Of a stretch of 13,792 bases of DNA, positions 1 through 5,449 are shown piece after piece. The first letter of the stretch is position 1, and each line of letters starts with the position of its first letter. The DNA comes from Christensenella sp. UBA6406 (GTDB lineage: Bacteria; Bacillota; Clostridia; Christensenellales; UBA1242), in contig DJPS01000019.1 in NCBI GenBank assembly GCA_002438625.1, forward strand, positions 1-13,792. Direction: 5' to 3'. A program made the position numbers and the translations under genes. The notes below the pieces were generated by a model. That model saw nothing but the letters and a program-made list of their open reading frames with translations. It was not told the DNA's origin and did not search any database.

Positions 1-23
1 TGGATAGAGCACCACCCTCCTAA
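1..23 (+). pseudogene. 5' part of the disrupted host tRNA-Arg(CCU)
   Basis: The gene starts before the window. What is visible is the end of the D-loop (GGATA), the D-stem strand GAGC (7-10), A11, the anticodon-stem strand CCACC (12-16) and the loop CTCCTAA (17-23) with anticodon CCT. The sequence then departs into element DNA (TATACC) instead of the expected GGTGG. The matching 3' part is at 13221-13260. As it stands, the gene cannot give a folded tRNA. Confidence 0.85.
17..23. other. attL core (7-bp crossover repeat)
   Basis: CTCCTAA here is identical to 13214-13220. It is exactly the anticodon loop, flanked in the joined host gene by the inverted arms CCACC and GGTGG. This matches the known design of tyrosine-recombinase sites: a 6-8 bp overlap between inverted core-binding sites, often in a tRNA anticodon stem-loop. 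The repeat cannot be extended in either direction (C/A on the left, T/G on the right). Confidence 0.8.
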
Positions 24-37
24 TATACCAATCTTTC

Positions 38-134
38 CATTCCTTACTTGTCAAAAACCCTTATATTTAGGGCATTTCCTAACTTGTATCACTTCGACTA
101 AAATTAAAATTCATACTTTTATACCTACTTTTGT
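38..134 (+). repeat. Possible integrase arm-binding repeats
   Basis: Between the left end and the replacement tRNA promoter there are two near-identical 11-mers, TCCTTACTTGT (41-51) and TCCTAACTTGT (77-87), each preceded by CATT. A looser third copy is CCTACTTTTGT (124-134). A further similar string, CCTAAATTTGT, is at 13017-13027. Spaced short direct repeats beside attP are typical of arm sites for the integrase N-terminal domain. Function is inferred only. No gene is seen in 24-157. Confidence 0.4.
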
Positions 135-157
135 TAGTTTTTCAATTTTGATTATGG

Positions 158-186
158 TTGACTTTATCATTTGTTTGTTATATAAT
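158..186 (+). promoter_or_regulatory. Sigma-70-type promoter of the replacement tRNA
   Basis: The -35 box TTGACT (158-163) and the -10 box TATAAT (181-186) are separated by exactly 17 bases. A start of transcription is expected near 193, about 23 bases before the tRNA. Nothing else lies downstream on this strand before the terminator at 296-332, so this is a dedicated tRNA transcription unit. It is the closest match to consensus among the promoters found in the window. Confidence 0.8.
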
Positions 187-215
187 TCGCCTAGCGAAAA
201 ATATCAATTTAATAT

Positions 216-290
216 GACCTCATAGTAAAAGGGATATTACAAAATCCTCCTAAGATTTAGTTCCAGGTTCGAGTCCTGGTGGGGTCACCA
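216..290 (+). tRNA. tRNA-Arg(CCU), element-borne replacement
   Basis: A complete cloverleaf can be drawn. The acceptor stem is GACCTCA/TGGGGTC (one G-T pair). The D-stem is GTAA/TTAC with GG in the loop. The anticodon stem AAATC/GATTT encloses loop CTCCTAA (247-253, anticodon CCT at 249-251). The variable loop has 4 nt. The T-stem is CCAGG/CCTGG with loop TTCGAGT, followed by discriminator A and an encoded CCA. A20 in the D-loop, C35 and A73 agree with arginine identity. It reads AGG. Its stems differ throughout from the split host tRNA with the same anticodon (host anticodon stem CCACC/GGTGG), so it is not a duplicated host gene. Inference: it supplies the tRNA lost when the element inserts. 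Confidence 0.93.
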
Positions 291-295
291 CGAAG

Positions 296-332
296 AAAAG
301 AGAGAGTTGTTAAAAGATATCATCTCTCTTTT
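296..332 (+). terminator. Terminator of tRNA unit and integrase (bidirectional)
   Basis: The stem AAGAGAGA (298-305) pairs with TCTCTCTT (323-330) and is followed by a T run. It lies 6 bases after the tRNA CCA and 7 bases beyond the integrase stop codon on the other strand. The A run on its left would also serve minus-strand transcripts. Confidence 0.75.
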
Positions 333-338
333 TTTGTT

Positions 339-1757
339 TTACCCAAGTATTTTATCAATACAATCCGCACTAACATTTTCATCTTCATCAAGGAAATGTG
401 CGTATGTAGAAAGAGTAACAGCAGGGTTAGCGTGTCCAGCCCATTTTGCCACAATCTTCGCAGAAACACCATTTCTTAAAAGAATTGTAATGTTTGTATG
501 TCTTAGTGCGTGTGGAGAAACTTTTCTCATTCCAAAACTTAATAATAGTTCAGCCAACCATTTCCCACACGAAGTAGGGTTACAAGGGCTTCCATCAAAC
601 TTTATGAACAACCTATCACTATTCTCCCATCTATCACCACAATTTTGTTTTTCTTCTTCATAACATTGTTTATACTTTTCTAAATATGGCATTAGTTTTT
701 TAGGTATTTTCAAAACTCGTTTGGAGTAGTCATTTTTTGTTCTTGTGGTGTAAGTACCCAATTCTTTTATATACAAAGAATCTCTTAAAATAGAAATCTT
801 ACCATTTTCAAAATCAATATCTCTCCATTCCAAGCCACAAGCTTCACAATTTCTCAAACCTAAATAAAGTAATACTGCAACATAAGTTCGTTTTTTAAGT
901 GTGCTTATTTTTTTAAAGTTGTTTGGTATATCCATTGTTTTTATACTTTCTTGCAATTTAATATACTCATTTTGATTTAAAATTATTTTTTCTTTTTTCT
1001 CGCCACTTAATATACCTTTTGTATAAAAACCAGAGCAGTAGTTTGTTGTGCAATATTCACATTTAATACCATAATTTAAGATTGCACTTAACACTCTCTT
1101 ATATTTGAGTTTGGTTTCTTTTTCATATTTCTTTTTAATTGTTATTTTTTCAAAATACTTTTTAATATCTATATTTAATGCTTTTGCTACTCCCATAGCA
1201 GTAGTCCAATCAATTTGTTTGCCTTTTCTCACAAATTGAAATGTTGTTTTTGTAAAATTTCCGTTTTGACAAATATTTTTAATCTTCATATTTGCAATTA
1301 TATCATCTAGTGGCTTTATCAAAACTGCTTTTGATATTTCATATTCATATGTATTTAGTCTAAATAATATATCTTGGACATCGCTTGCAGAAATATCTTT
1401 AACAAACTTGTCCCCTAAAAAATAATTTAGGTAATCAATAATTCTTGTTTGTTTATAATAATATGTTGGGCTATCCTTACCAAAACTACGCTTATGCCAA
1501 TCTTCTGCAAGTTCGCTAAATTTTATTTGGCTTGCATTGTTTTTCTTTTCTTTGATTTTTATTCTCTCTTGGGTTTCAAATTCACTTTCTATTTTCTTAA
1601 AATACCTTGCCAGCTCATTTTTAGTTTTTATATTTTCTGGTCTTGGATAGGTTTTTGATATAAATTTTGATTTACCAGTTGTTTCATCTTTAACTTTTAT
1701 TTGAATAGTGTCTGAATATTTTCCACATTTTAATAATTTACTTTTAATTGTAGCCAT
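339..1757 (-). CDS. int: Tyrosine recombinase / integrase
   Basis: A 472-aa site-specific recombinase that would integrate and excise the element. An N-terminal arm-binding-like segment covers about residues 1-60, a SAM-like core-binding region about 75-235, and the catalytic domain about 255-472. The full catalytic set is visible: R302 (LGLRNCEACGLEW), K341 (TRTKNDYSKR), H416 and R419 (HALRHT), H442 (AGH) and Y452 (STYAHFL). About residues 160-205 form an inserted segment that reads like the second half of an XRE helix-turn-helix (KTTFQFVRKGKQI..AMGVAKALNID). The start is set by AAGGAG overlapping the excisionase stop, 11 bases upstream. It sits next to attL and points at the end, as is usual for integrases. 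Confidence 0.95.
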   Translation of the reverse strand: MATIKSKLLKCGKYSDTIQIKVKDETTGKSKFISKTYPRPENIKTKNELARYFKKIESEFETQERIKIKEKKNNASQIKFSELAEDWHKRSFGKDSPTYYYKQTRIIDYLNYFLGDKFVKDISASDVQDILFRLNTYEYEISKAVLIKPLDDIIANMKIKNICQNGNFTKTTFQFVRKGKQIDWTTAMGVAKALNIDIKKYFEKITIKKKYEKETKLKYKRVLSAILNYGIKCEYCTTNYCSGFYTKGILSGEKKEKIILNQNEYIKLQESIKTMDIPNNFKKISTLKKRTYVAVLLYLGLRNCEACGLEWRDIDFENGKISILRDSLYIKELGTYTTRTKNDYSKRVLKIPKKLMPYLEKYKQCYEEEKQNCGDRWENSDRLFIKFDGSPCNPTSCGKWLAELLLSFGMRKVSPHALRHTNITILLRNGVSAKIVAKWAGHANPAVTLSTYAHFLDEDENVSADCIDKILG

Positions 1758-1768
1758 TTTATATCTCC

Positions 1769-1951
1769 TTACGCAGTCTGCAAAAAGTTTGCAAGTGAAT
1801 CAAAGTCCACTAAAACTTTTTTGCCAGTTCTTCTAAAATTTATTTGATTTTCTGCAACCAATCTTCTAATAAAGTAAATTGTTATTGCAGTTTCGCTATC
1901 TTGGTCTTTTATCATTTCTACACATTCGTTAATTGTTCTATATCTGACCAT
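1769..1951 (-). CDS. xis: Excisionase-like small DNA-binding protein
   Basis: A 60-aa protein of the MerR-like winged-helix excisionase type. The pattern TINECVEMI...IRRLVAENQINFRRTGKKVLVDFDSLANFL matches the usual helix-turn-helix, wing (GKKVLVD) and final helix. In such elements Xis bends attL/attR and directs integrase to excision. The ATG at 1951 is chosen because AAAGGAG lies 9 bases before it. A longer reading to 2053 has no such site and would overlap the promoter. Its stop codon lies inside the integrase ribosome binding site, so the two are probably translationally coupled. Confidence 0.8.
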   Translation of the reverse strand: MVRYRTINECVEMIKDQDSETAITIYFIRRLVAENQINFRRTGKKVLVDFDSLANFLQTA

Positions 1952-1996
1952 TTTCAATTTCTCCTTTATTTTGATTTGTATAATTTGTTGAACGAT

Positions 1997-2025
1997 ATTA
2001 TATGAACAATCTTTTTCAAATCCAA
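1997..2025 (-). promoter_or_regulatory. Candidate xis-int promoter
   Basis: Reading the minus strand, a weak -35 TTGGAT (2025-2020) is followed after 17 bases by a perfect -10 TATAAT (2002-1997), giving a start near 1990. The -10 overlaps the 9-mer ATATCGTTC (minus strand, 1998-1990), which recurs at 2268-2276 in front of the divergent regulator. A second minus-strand TATAAT lies at 2171-2166 with a poor -35. Confidence 0.5.
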
Positions 2026-2232
2026 CCGTTCTTTGGTAGATTTTTATAAGCAACCCTAAATCTATGCCGATTTATTTTATAGATTGTAAAAATATAGTCC
2101 TTTTTCTTTGGTTAAGCAGAAACTTACTTATCTAGAATGGCGTAAGTCCTTTGCTTTACACGAAAATTATATTTCAGTTTTGCTTTGTATTCCATAAAAT
2201 CCATAGATTTGGTCTATCATTTAATGACAAAC

Positions 2233-2261
2233 TTGCTTTTTGTTCGATTTTCTTATATAAT
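2233..2261 (+). promoter_or_regulatory. Promoter of the 2305-2985 regulator
   Basis: TTGCTT (2233-2238), a 17-base spacer and TATAAT (2256-2261). The start is expected near 2268, just before the inverted repeat 2272-2289. Confidence 0.65.
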
Positions 2262-2271
2262 TTGAGTATAT

Positions 2272-2289
2272 CGTTCTCAAATAAGAACG
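2272..2289. promoter_or_regulatory. Inverted repeat, likely operator
   Basis: CGTTCT-CAAATA-AGAACG is a perfect 6-bp inverted repeat between the predicted transcription start and the AAGGAG of the regulator gene. The position suits autorepression. The flanking word ATATCGTTC also occurs over the xis -10 box, so one protein could act on both divergent units. Confidence 0.5.
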
Positions 2290-2304
2290 CATAAGGAGAG
2301 AATT

Positions 2305-2985
2305 ATGGAAGATAAAATAGAAAACAAGTATAAAAAAGCAAGACTTTATTCTAATAAAAGTCTATCCACTTTTGCTACTGAGATAATAAAATGTTCAAAA
2401 TCACATTGGAGCGATATTGAAAATGGCAATACAATACCAAACTTTGATGATTTAGAAAACTTGTTTGAATATAGGCAAAAAATATTAGGAAATAAAACAT
2501 TAAACAAATCTTTCTATTTTCCAGACAAAACAACTCATAAACAATGCCCAAGCTACGATGAAATAAAAAGAATAAATAAACAAACCGATTTAGAATTTAA
2601 TCAACGAGAAACAATTGAAGATATGATTTTTACTGATTATGGTATAACGGAAAAGTCTTTGAAAGTATTTAAAGAAATCAAACAAAAACATAAATTTAAA
2701 GATAAACTTTTAAAAACAACACCTTACACTTTGGCTAGTTTAAACAAGATTTTTGAAAGTCCTTATTTTTTGAAGTCAATTGATTTTATGGATAATGCTC
2801 TTGGCGGATTAACTTTTGATAAACATTCCTATCCTAAAAATAGAGATGAAATTATTTACAAAATAATAGATAGTTTAAAATATTATGTTACTCACTTTAT
2901 TGATGACTATATCGCAGAAAATTTGCAAAACTCAGAAATTTCAAAATTTGAAATTAAAAATAATTTACAAACAAAAAAAAGATAG
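2305..2985 (+). CDS. XRE-like regulator with unknown C-terminal part
   Basis: A 226-aa protein. Residues about 5-55 look like a Cro/C1-type helix-turn-helix (ARLYSNKSLSTFATEI...SHWSDIENGNTIPNFDDL). The remaining 170 residues are lysine- and helix-rich with no motif I recognise. The start is set by AAGGAG seven bases before ATG. It is transcribed away from xis-int, in the position a master repressor holds in temperate phages and phage satellites. An inverted repeat sits in its leader. Inference: it controls excision and its own expression. The C-terminal part may be for oligomerisation or for sensing an inducer. Confidence 0.65.
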   Translation: MEDKIENKYKKARLYSNKSLSTFATEIIKCSKSHWSDIENGNTIPNFDDLENLFEYRQKILGNKTLNKSFYFPDKTTHKQCPSYDEIKRINKQTDLEFNQRETIEDMIFTDYGITEKSLKVFKEIKQKHKFKDKLLKTTPYTLASLNKIFESPYFLKSIDFMDNALGGLTFDKHSYPKNRDEIIYKIIDSLKYYVTHFIDDYIAENLQNSEISKFEIKNNLQTKKR

Positions 2986-3012
2986 CACAGATTAAATGCT
3001 ATCTTCTTTTTT
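2981..3012. terminator. Bidirectional terminator
   Basis: The stem GATAGCA/TGCTATC (2981-2987, 2997-3003) has a T-rich tract on the right and an A8 tract (2973-2980) on the left. It separates the convergent genes ending at 2985 and 3022. The regulator stop codon lies in the stem. Confidence 0.8.
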
Positions 3013-3021
3013 GCTCTATTT

Positions 3022-3360
3022 CTATTTTTTATCTATAATTTCTTTTAGTGCTTGTTCCCAAAATGAGTCAAGGGCATAGTCGGTATTTTCTAAAAATAGT
3101 TGTTTTATGTAATCGAGTGTTAAAAGTTTTAATATAAATGCACGAGCAGTATTGCCACAAAAATAAGTAAACTCCATTCGCAAATCTTCAATACTCAAAT
3201 CTTTAATTGAATGTGAATATCTAGCAAATGTTTTATCTACCATTTCAACATATCTCTTATCATAAATAAGTTGGGTTTTAATCACACTCTCCAATGTTGG
3301 AGATATTTCACTATATAGTTTTTCAAATTTCTTCATTTGTTCTTTATCAAACTTTTCCAT
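3022..3360 (-). CDS. Hypothetical protein, helical
   Basis: A 112-aa charged, probably all-helical protein that I do not recognise. There is no membrane segment, signal peptide or catalytic motif. The start follows a good AAGGTGGT ribosome binding site, a form shared with the gene starting at 8825. It is a separate unit: the bidirectional terminator 2981-3012 lies downstream, and its own TATAAT within the inverted repeat 3376-3405 lies upstream. The size and place fit a small regulator or anti-repressor of the element, but nothing proves it. Confidence 0.6.
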   Translation of the reverse strand: MEKFDKEQMKKFEKLYSEISPTLESVIKTQLIYDKRYVEMVDKTFARYSHSIKDLSIEDLRMEFTYFCGNTARAFILKLLTLDYIKQLFLENTDYALDSFWEQALKEIIDKK

Positions 3361-3375
3361 TTTACCACCTTTTAT

Positions 3376-3405
3376 TCCCTTGAATTATATGGTTTAAACA
3401 AGGGA
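3376..3405 (-). promoter_or_regulatory. Promoter/operator of the 3022-3360 gene
   Basis: A perfect 7-bp inverted repeat, TCCCTTG (3376-3382) and CAAGGGA (3399-3405), encloses a minus-strand -10 box TATAAT (3389-3384). No good -35 is seen. A repressor or activator binding the two arms would straddle the -10. Confidence 0.5.
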
Positions 3406-3502
3406 GATAGTTTGAGTTAATAATTTATCCACGAAACACCAAAACTAATGAGATAGAAAAGATTTGAAAGTATTTTCGGTATGTTCGCTTTATAATTAAA
3501 TT

Positions 3503-4054
3503 TTATTTTACTTGTTTTAATAGATTGTAATTTACAAATACAACTTTGTATTTCTCATAATCTTTTCCATTTGTGCAAGAAAGGATAAAATCTTTTGTAC
3601 TTACATTTTGTTTTTCTTTGCCTATATTTATTAAATAATCACAATGCTTTGCATATTCTTTATCCTTTTTTGCTGGCAAAACAAAAACACTTCTTTTCAT
3701 TTCTCTTAAATAGTCTAAATATTTGTACTCATCTTCAACATTTGGCTTTTCAATGAATATTCTATCCACCTTTTCGCCAAATCTCTTTATTGTGTCAAAA
3801 GTATCACTAAGAAAACTTGCATATATCTCAACTTGTATTAAGTGAAAATTATCAATAATATCTTCGCCTACATTTTCTGCTTTTGCATTATCAATAAAAT
3901 GTCCATAAGTATTACTATGGTTATATTTTATTAGCAATACCTTTTCATTGTTTGTTAAAGATTCGTAAAGTAGGGAGTAAAAAGTTGCTTTCGCTTCAAC
4001 CTTATAATCACTTTCTATCACATACAATTTGTTCTTATTTAAATTGCTTATCAT
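3503..4054 (-). CDS. Degenerate DnaB/RecA-fold protein, Walker A lost
   Basis: A 183-aa protein that follows the order of a DnaB-type ATPase domain. A strand (KLYVIES) comes first, then a remnant P-loop region (DYKVEAKATF where the element's own helicase has APSSTGKTTF), a helix and a second strand (EKVLLIKYN). A Walker-B-like strand follows (VDRIFIEKPN against PVVFIDYLQ), then a late strand CDYLINI (against ADILLSL) and a C-terminal pair of strands. The Walker A glycine and hydroxyl residue are replaced, so ATP hydrolysis is unlikely. It is the last gene of the operon 4921-3503. Possible roles are a helicase-interacting regulator or a decoy. The similarity is by eye and needs a structure search. 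The start is supported by AGGAG. Confidence 0.45.
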   Translation of the reverse strand: MISNLNKNKLYVIESDYKVEAKATFYSLLYESLTNNEKVLLIKYNHSNTYGHFIDNAKAENVGEDIIDNFHLIQVEIYASFLSDTFDTIKRFGEKVDRIFIEKPNVEDEYKYLDYLREMKRSVFVLPAKKDKEYAKHCDYLINIGKEKQNVSTKDFILSCTNGKDYEKYKVVFVNYNLLKQVK

Positions 4055-4105
4055 TTGGAAACTCCTAAACTAATTTTAAGATAACTTTTACAAATTAGCC
4101 ACCAA

Positions 4106-4342
4106 TCATTTTAGATTGTTAAAATCTTTTTGAGAAATTAACACTTTGTAATATCTTCCAATCTTTTCAATATATCCAAAATTTTCTAATTTTTCTATGT
4201 ATGCCTTTGCTTTTGGAAAACTTACTTTAAACAATCTTTGCACCATACTAATACTTGCTTTTTGTTCTTTAACAATTCTTTTTGCAATGTCTTCAAATTG
4301 TTCGCAATATAAACTACTTGATTTTATAGATTTCATATACAT
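4106..4342 (-). CDS. Stand-alone FtsK-gamma-like winged-helix protein
   Basis: A 78-aa protein. Residues about 14-58 (EQFEDIAKRIVKEQKASIS, MVQRLFKVSFPKAKAYIEKL, ENFGYI) closely follow the gamma domain at the C-terminus of FtsK/SpoIIIE (A..IV...KASIS.LQR.F.IGY.RA...I..LE..G). There the domain binds the orienting DNA octamers and, in FtsK, contacts XerD. No motor domain is attached here. A short AAGGAAA precedes the ATG at 4342. A second ATG two codons later is also possible. It lies 12 bases after the membrane-protein gene and 51 bases before the degenerate ATPase gene. Inference: a DNA-binding accessory factor that may touch recombination or segregation. Confidence 0.7.
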   Translation of the reverse strand: MYMKSIKSSSLYCEQFEDIAKRIVKEQKASISMVQRLFKVSFPKAKAYIEKLENFGYIEKIGRYYKVLISQKDFNNLK

Positions 4343-4354
4343 AATTTCCTTAAA

Positions 4355-4921
4355 TTAAAAGATTGCATCATCGTATTCAACCCAAGTTCTTGTTAACTTG
4401 TCATACTTTTTAAGTTTTTTACCAGTTTTCTCTTTCTTATTTTCAGTCCAAGTCTTTCCACATTGTGGGCATTTGTAAGTAATGTTGAAGGTTGTATATA
4501 TATCAAACCATTGTCTATTGCCAACTTTCATTTTTCCTTTTTCGGTTGTATTGGCAAAAGTTTTGCTTATTTCTTCGGCTTCACAACTACATTCCCTGCA
4601 TTGTACCTTTTCCATTTCAACTTGCTTTTCTTGTTTTTCTTCATTTCCTTTTGGAAGAATGATACAACTTAGAACAATATTAGCAATGCTTGTTAACAGT
4701 GATAAAATTATTGGAATAACGACAACCATATTCCCACTTTCGCCTGGGATACTTGGCGTTATAATAGCCATCAAAGCGGACATTTCCACAAATGGCAATA
4801 ACAAAGTTACTATAAGAGATACAATTCCATAAACCTTACTTTTTTGTTTTTTTGAAATTTTAACAATACTAATGATAATAAACGCAATATTTATTATTAG
4901 AAATAAAAAACCAATTAACAT
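4355..4921 (-). CDS. Three-helix membrane protein with zinc ribbon
   Basis: A 188-aa protein. Hydrophobic segments at about 3-22, 29-54 and 65-89 are followed by a soluble tail with CREC-x-C (108-113) and CPQC (151-154), a probable zinc ribbon (ITYKCPQCGKTW). The start at 4921 is chosen because AAGGAG lies just before it and the promoter at 4946-4974 lies upstream. The longer frame to 5026 would cover that promoter. It is the first gene of a minus-strand operon. Function unknown; the tail is likely cytoplasmic. Confidence 0.65.
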   Translation of the reverse strand: MLIGFLFLIINIAFIIISIVKISKKQKSKVYGIVSLIVTLLLPFVEMSALMAIITPSIPGESGNMVVVIPIILSLLTSIANIVLSCIILPKGNEEKQEKQVEMEKVQCRECSCEAEEISKTFANTTEKGKMKVGNRQWFDIYTTFNITYKCPQCGKTWTENKKEKTGKKLKKYDKLTRTWVEYDDAIF

Positions 4922-4945
4922 AATTTTCTCCTTTTTAACGCATAT

Positions 4946-4974
4946 ATTATAGCATTGTATTTCATATTTTGCAA
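4946..4974 (-). promoter_or_regulatory. Promoter of the 4921-3503 operon
   Basis: On the minus strand TTGCAA (4974-4969) is followed after 17 bases by TATAAT (4951-4946), so the start is near 4939. This supports the ATG at 4921. The adjoining repeats from 4974 onwards would allow control by a regulator, most likely the XRE protein encoded divergently at 5093. Confidence 0.65.
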
Positions 4975-5064
4975 CAATATCAGTTATAAACGATATTGTG
5001 ATAATAAATATCGGATATTTACACACAACAACTCCACGAGTTTAAACAAGCCATAGTCTATAAT
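4974..5064. promoter_or_regulatory. Operator cluster between divergent genes
   Basis: Three dyads lie in 70 bases. ACAATATC-N10-GATATTGT is at 4974-4999. The palindrome AAATATCGGATATTT at 5006-5020 shares its GATATT half-site with the first. AACTC-CAC-GAGTT is at 5030-5042. A plus-strand TATAAT (5059-5064) serves the XRE gene at 5093, with no clear -35. The first dyad abuts the -35 of the minus-strand operon. Confidence 0.55.
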
Positions 5065-5092
5065 ATTGGTAGAAAATAGTGGAGGCTTTGAA

Positions 5093-5413
5093 ATGGAAAA
5101 TCAAGACAAGGTTAAGTTTATCGAAAGAATATCAAAACTGCGAAACGACAATAATTTGTCAGCTAGAAAGTTATCAAATCTTATCGGCAAAAACTATGGC
5201 TATATCAACAAACTAGAATGTGATAAAGACTTTTTACCAACCATTGATACTTTATTTGACATTTTAGAAGTTTGCAATACGACCCCAGCAGAATTCTTTT
5301 ATTATGACCCAAGTCAATACAAAAATGATAAGGACATAATAGAACTACTTTCAAAAGTTGATGAAGATACAAAAAATGCAGTAATAACAATGCTTAAAAA
5401 GGTAAAAAAATAG
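5093..5413 (+). CDS. XRE-family transcriptional regulator
   Basis: A 106-aa protein with a Cro/C1-type helix-turn-helix at about residues 8-65. The sequence runs IERISKLRNDNNLSARKLSN, then LIGKNYGYINKLECDKDFLP, then TIDTLFDILEV, and ends in the common TPAEFF motif. A short helical tail resembles the dimerisation tails of this family. The ATG at 5093 is preferred over the upstream in-frame start at 5066 because GGAGG (5081-5085) is correctly spaced and the -10 box ends at 5064. It is divergent from the membrane/FtsK-gamma/pseudo-ATPase operon with dyads between, so it likely represses that operon and itself. Confidence 0.82.
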   Translation: MENQDKVKFIERISKLRNDNNLSARKLSNLIGKNYGYINKLECDKDFLPTIDTLFDILEVCNTTPAEFFYYDPSQYKNDKDIIELLSKVDEDTKNAVITMLKKVKK

Positions 5414-5444
5414 AGAGTGAAAATCAAAAATCACTCTCTTTTTT
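5413..5444. terminator. Bidirectional terminator
   Basis: The stem GAGAGTGA/TCACTCTC (5413-5420, 5431-5438) has T6 to the right and A7 (5404-5410) to the left. It separates the convergent genes ending at 5413 and 5450. Confidence 0.85.
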
Positions 5445-5449
5445 CTTTG

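Larger units (their letters stand above)
1952..2304. promoter_or_regulatory. Divergent control region between xis-int and regulator
   Basis: About 350 bases with no supportable gene. It holds the xis promoter (1997-2025) and a stem-loop with arms ACTTAC/GTAAGT (2122-2127, 2142-2147) flanked by AAGC/GCTT (2114-2117, 2153-2156). It also holds the regulator promoter (2233-2261) and an inverted repeat (2272-2289). The stem-loop would be in the leader of any xis transcript starting at the upstream TATAAT (2171-2166). Confidence 0.5.

Noticed and set aside
58..72. Hairpin CCCT...AGGG as a terminator near the left end
   Set aside because: Only four base pairs and no T run.
216..290. Treating 216-290 as the reconstituted attL tRNA, i.e. 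host 5' half plus element 3' half
   Set aside because: Its stems pair perfectly within itself and not with 13221-13260. A separate host 5' part with the matching CCACC strand is at 1-23, and the crossover repeat there fits the right end.
1952..2053. Longer excisionase start at 2053
   Set aside because: No ribosome binding site; the ATG at 1951 has AAAGGAG and gives the usual size of the family.
4463..4832. Plus-strand frames within the membrane-protein gene
   Set aside because: Phenylalanine/serine-rich antisense shadows of the minus-strand gene with no ribosome binding site; similar shadows in other genes were left out for the same reason.
4922..5026. N-terminal extension of the membrane protein to 5026
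   Set aside because: The extension would cover the TTGCAA-17-TATAAT promoter and lacks a ribosome binding site; the ATG at 4921 has AAGGAG.
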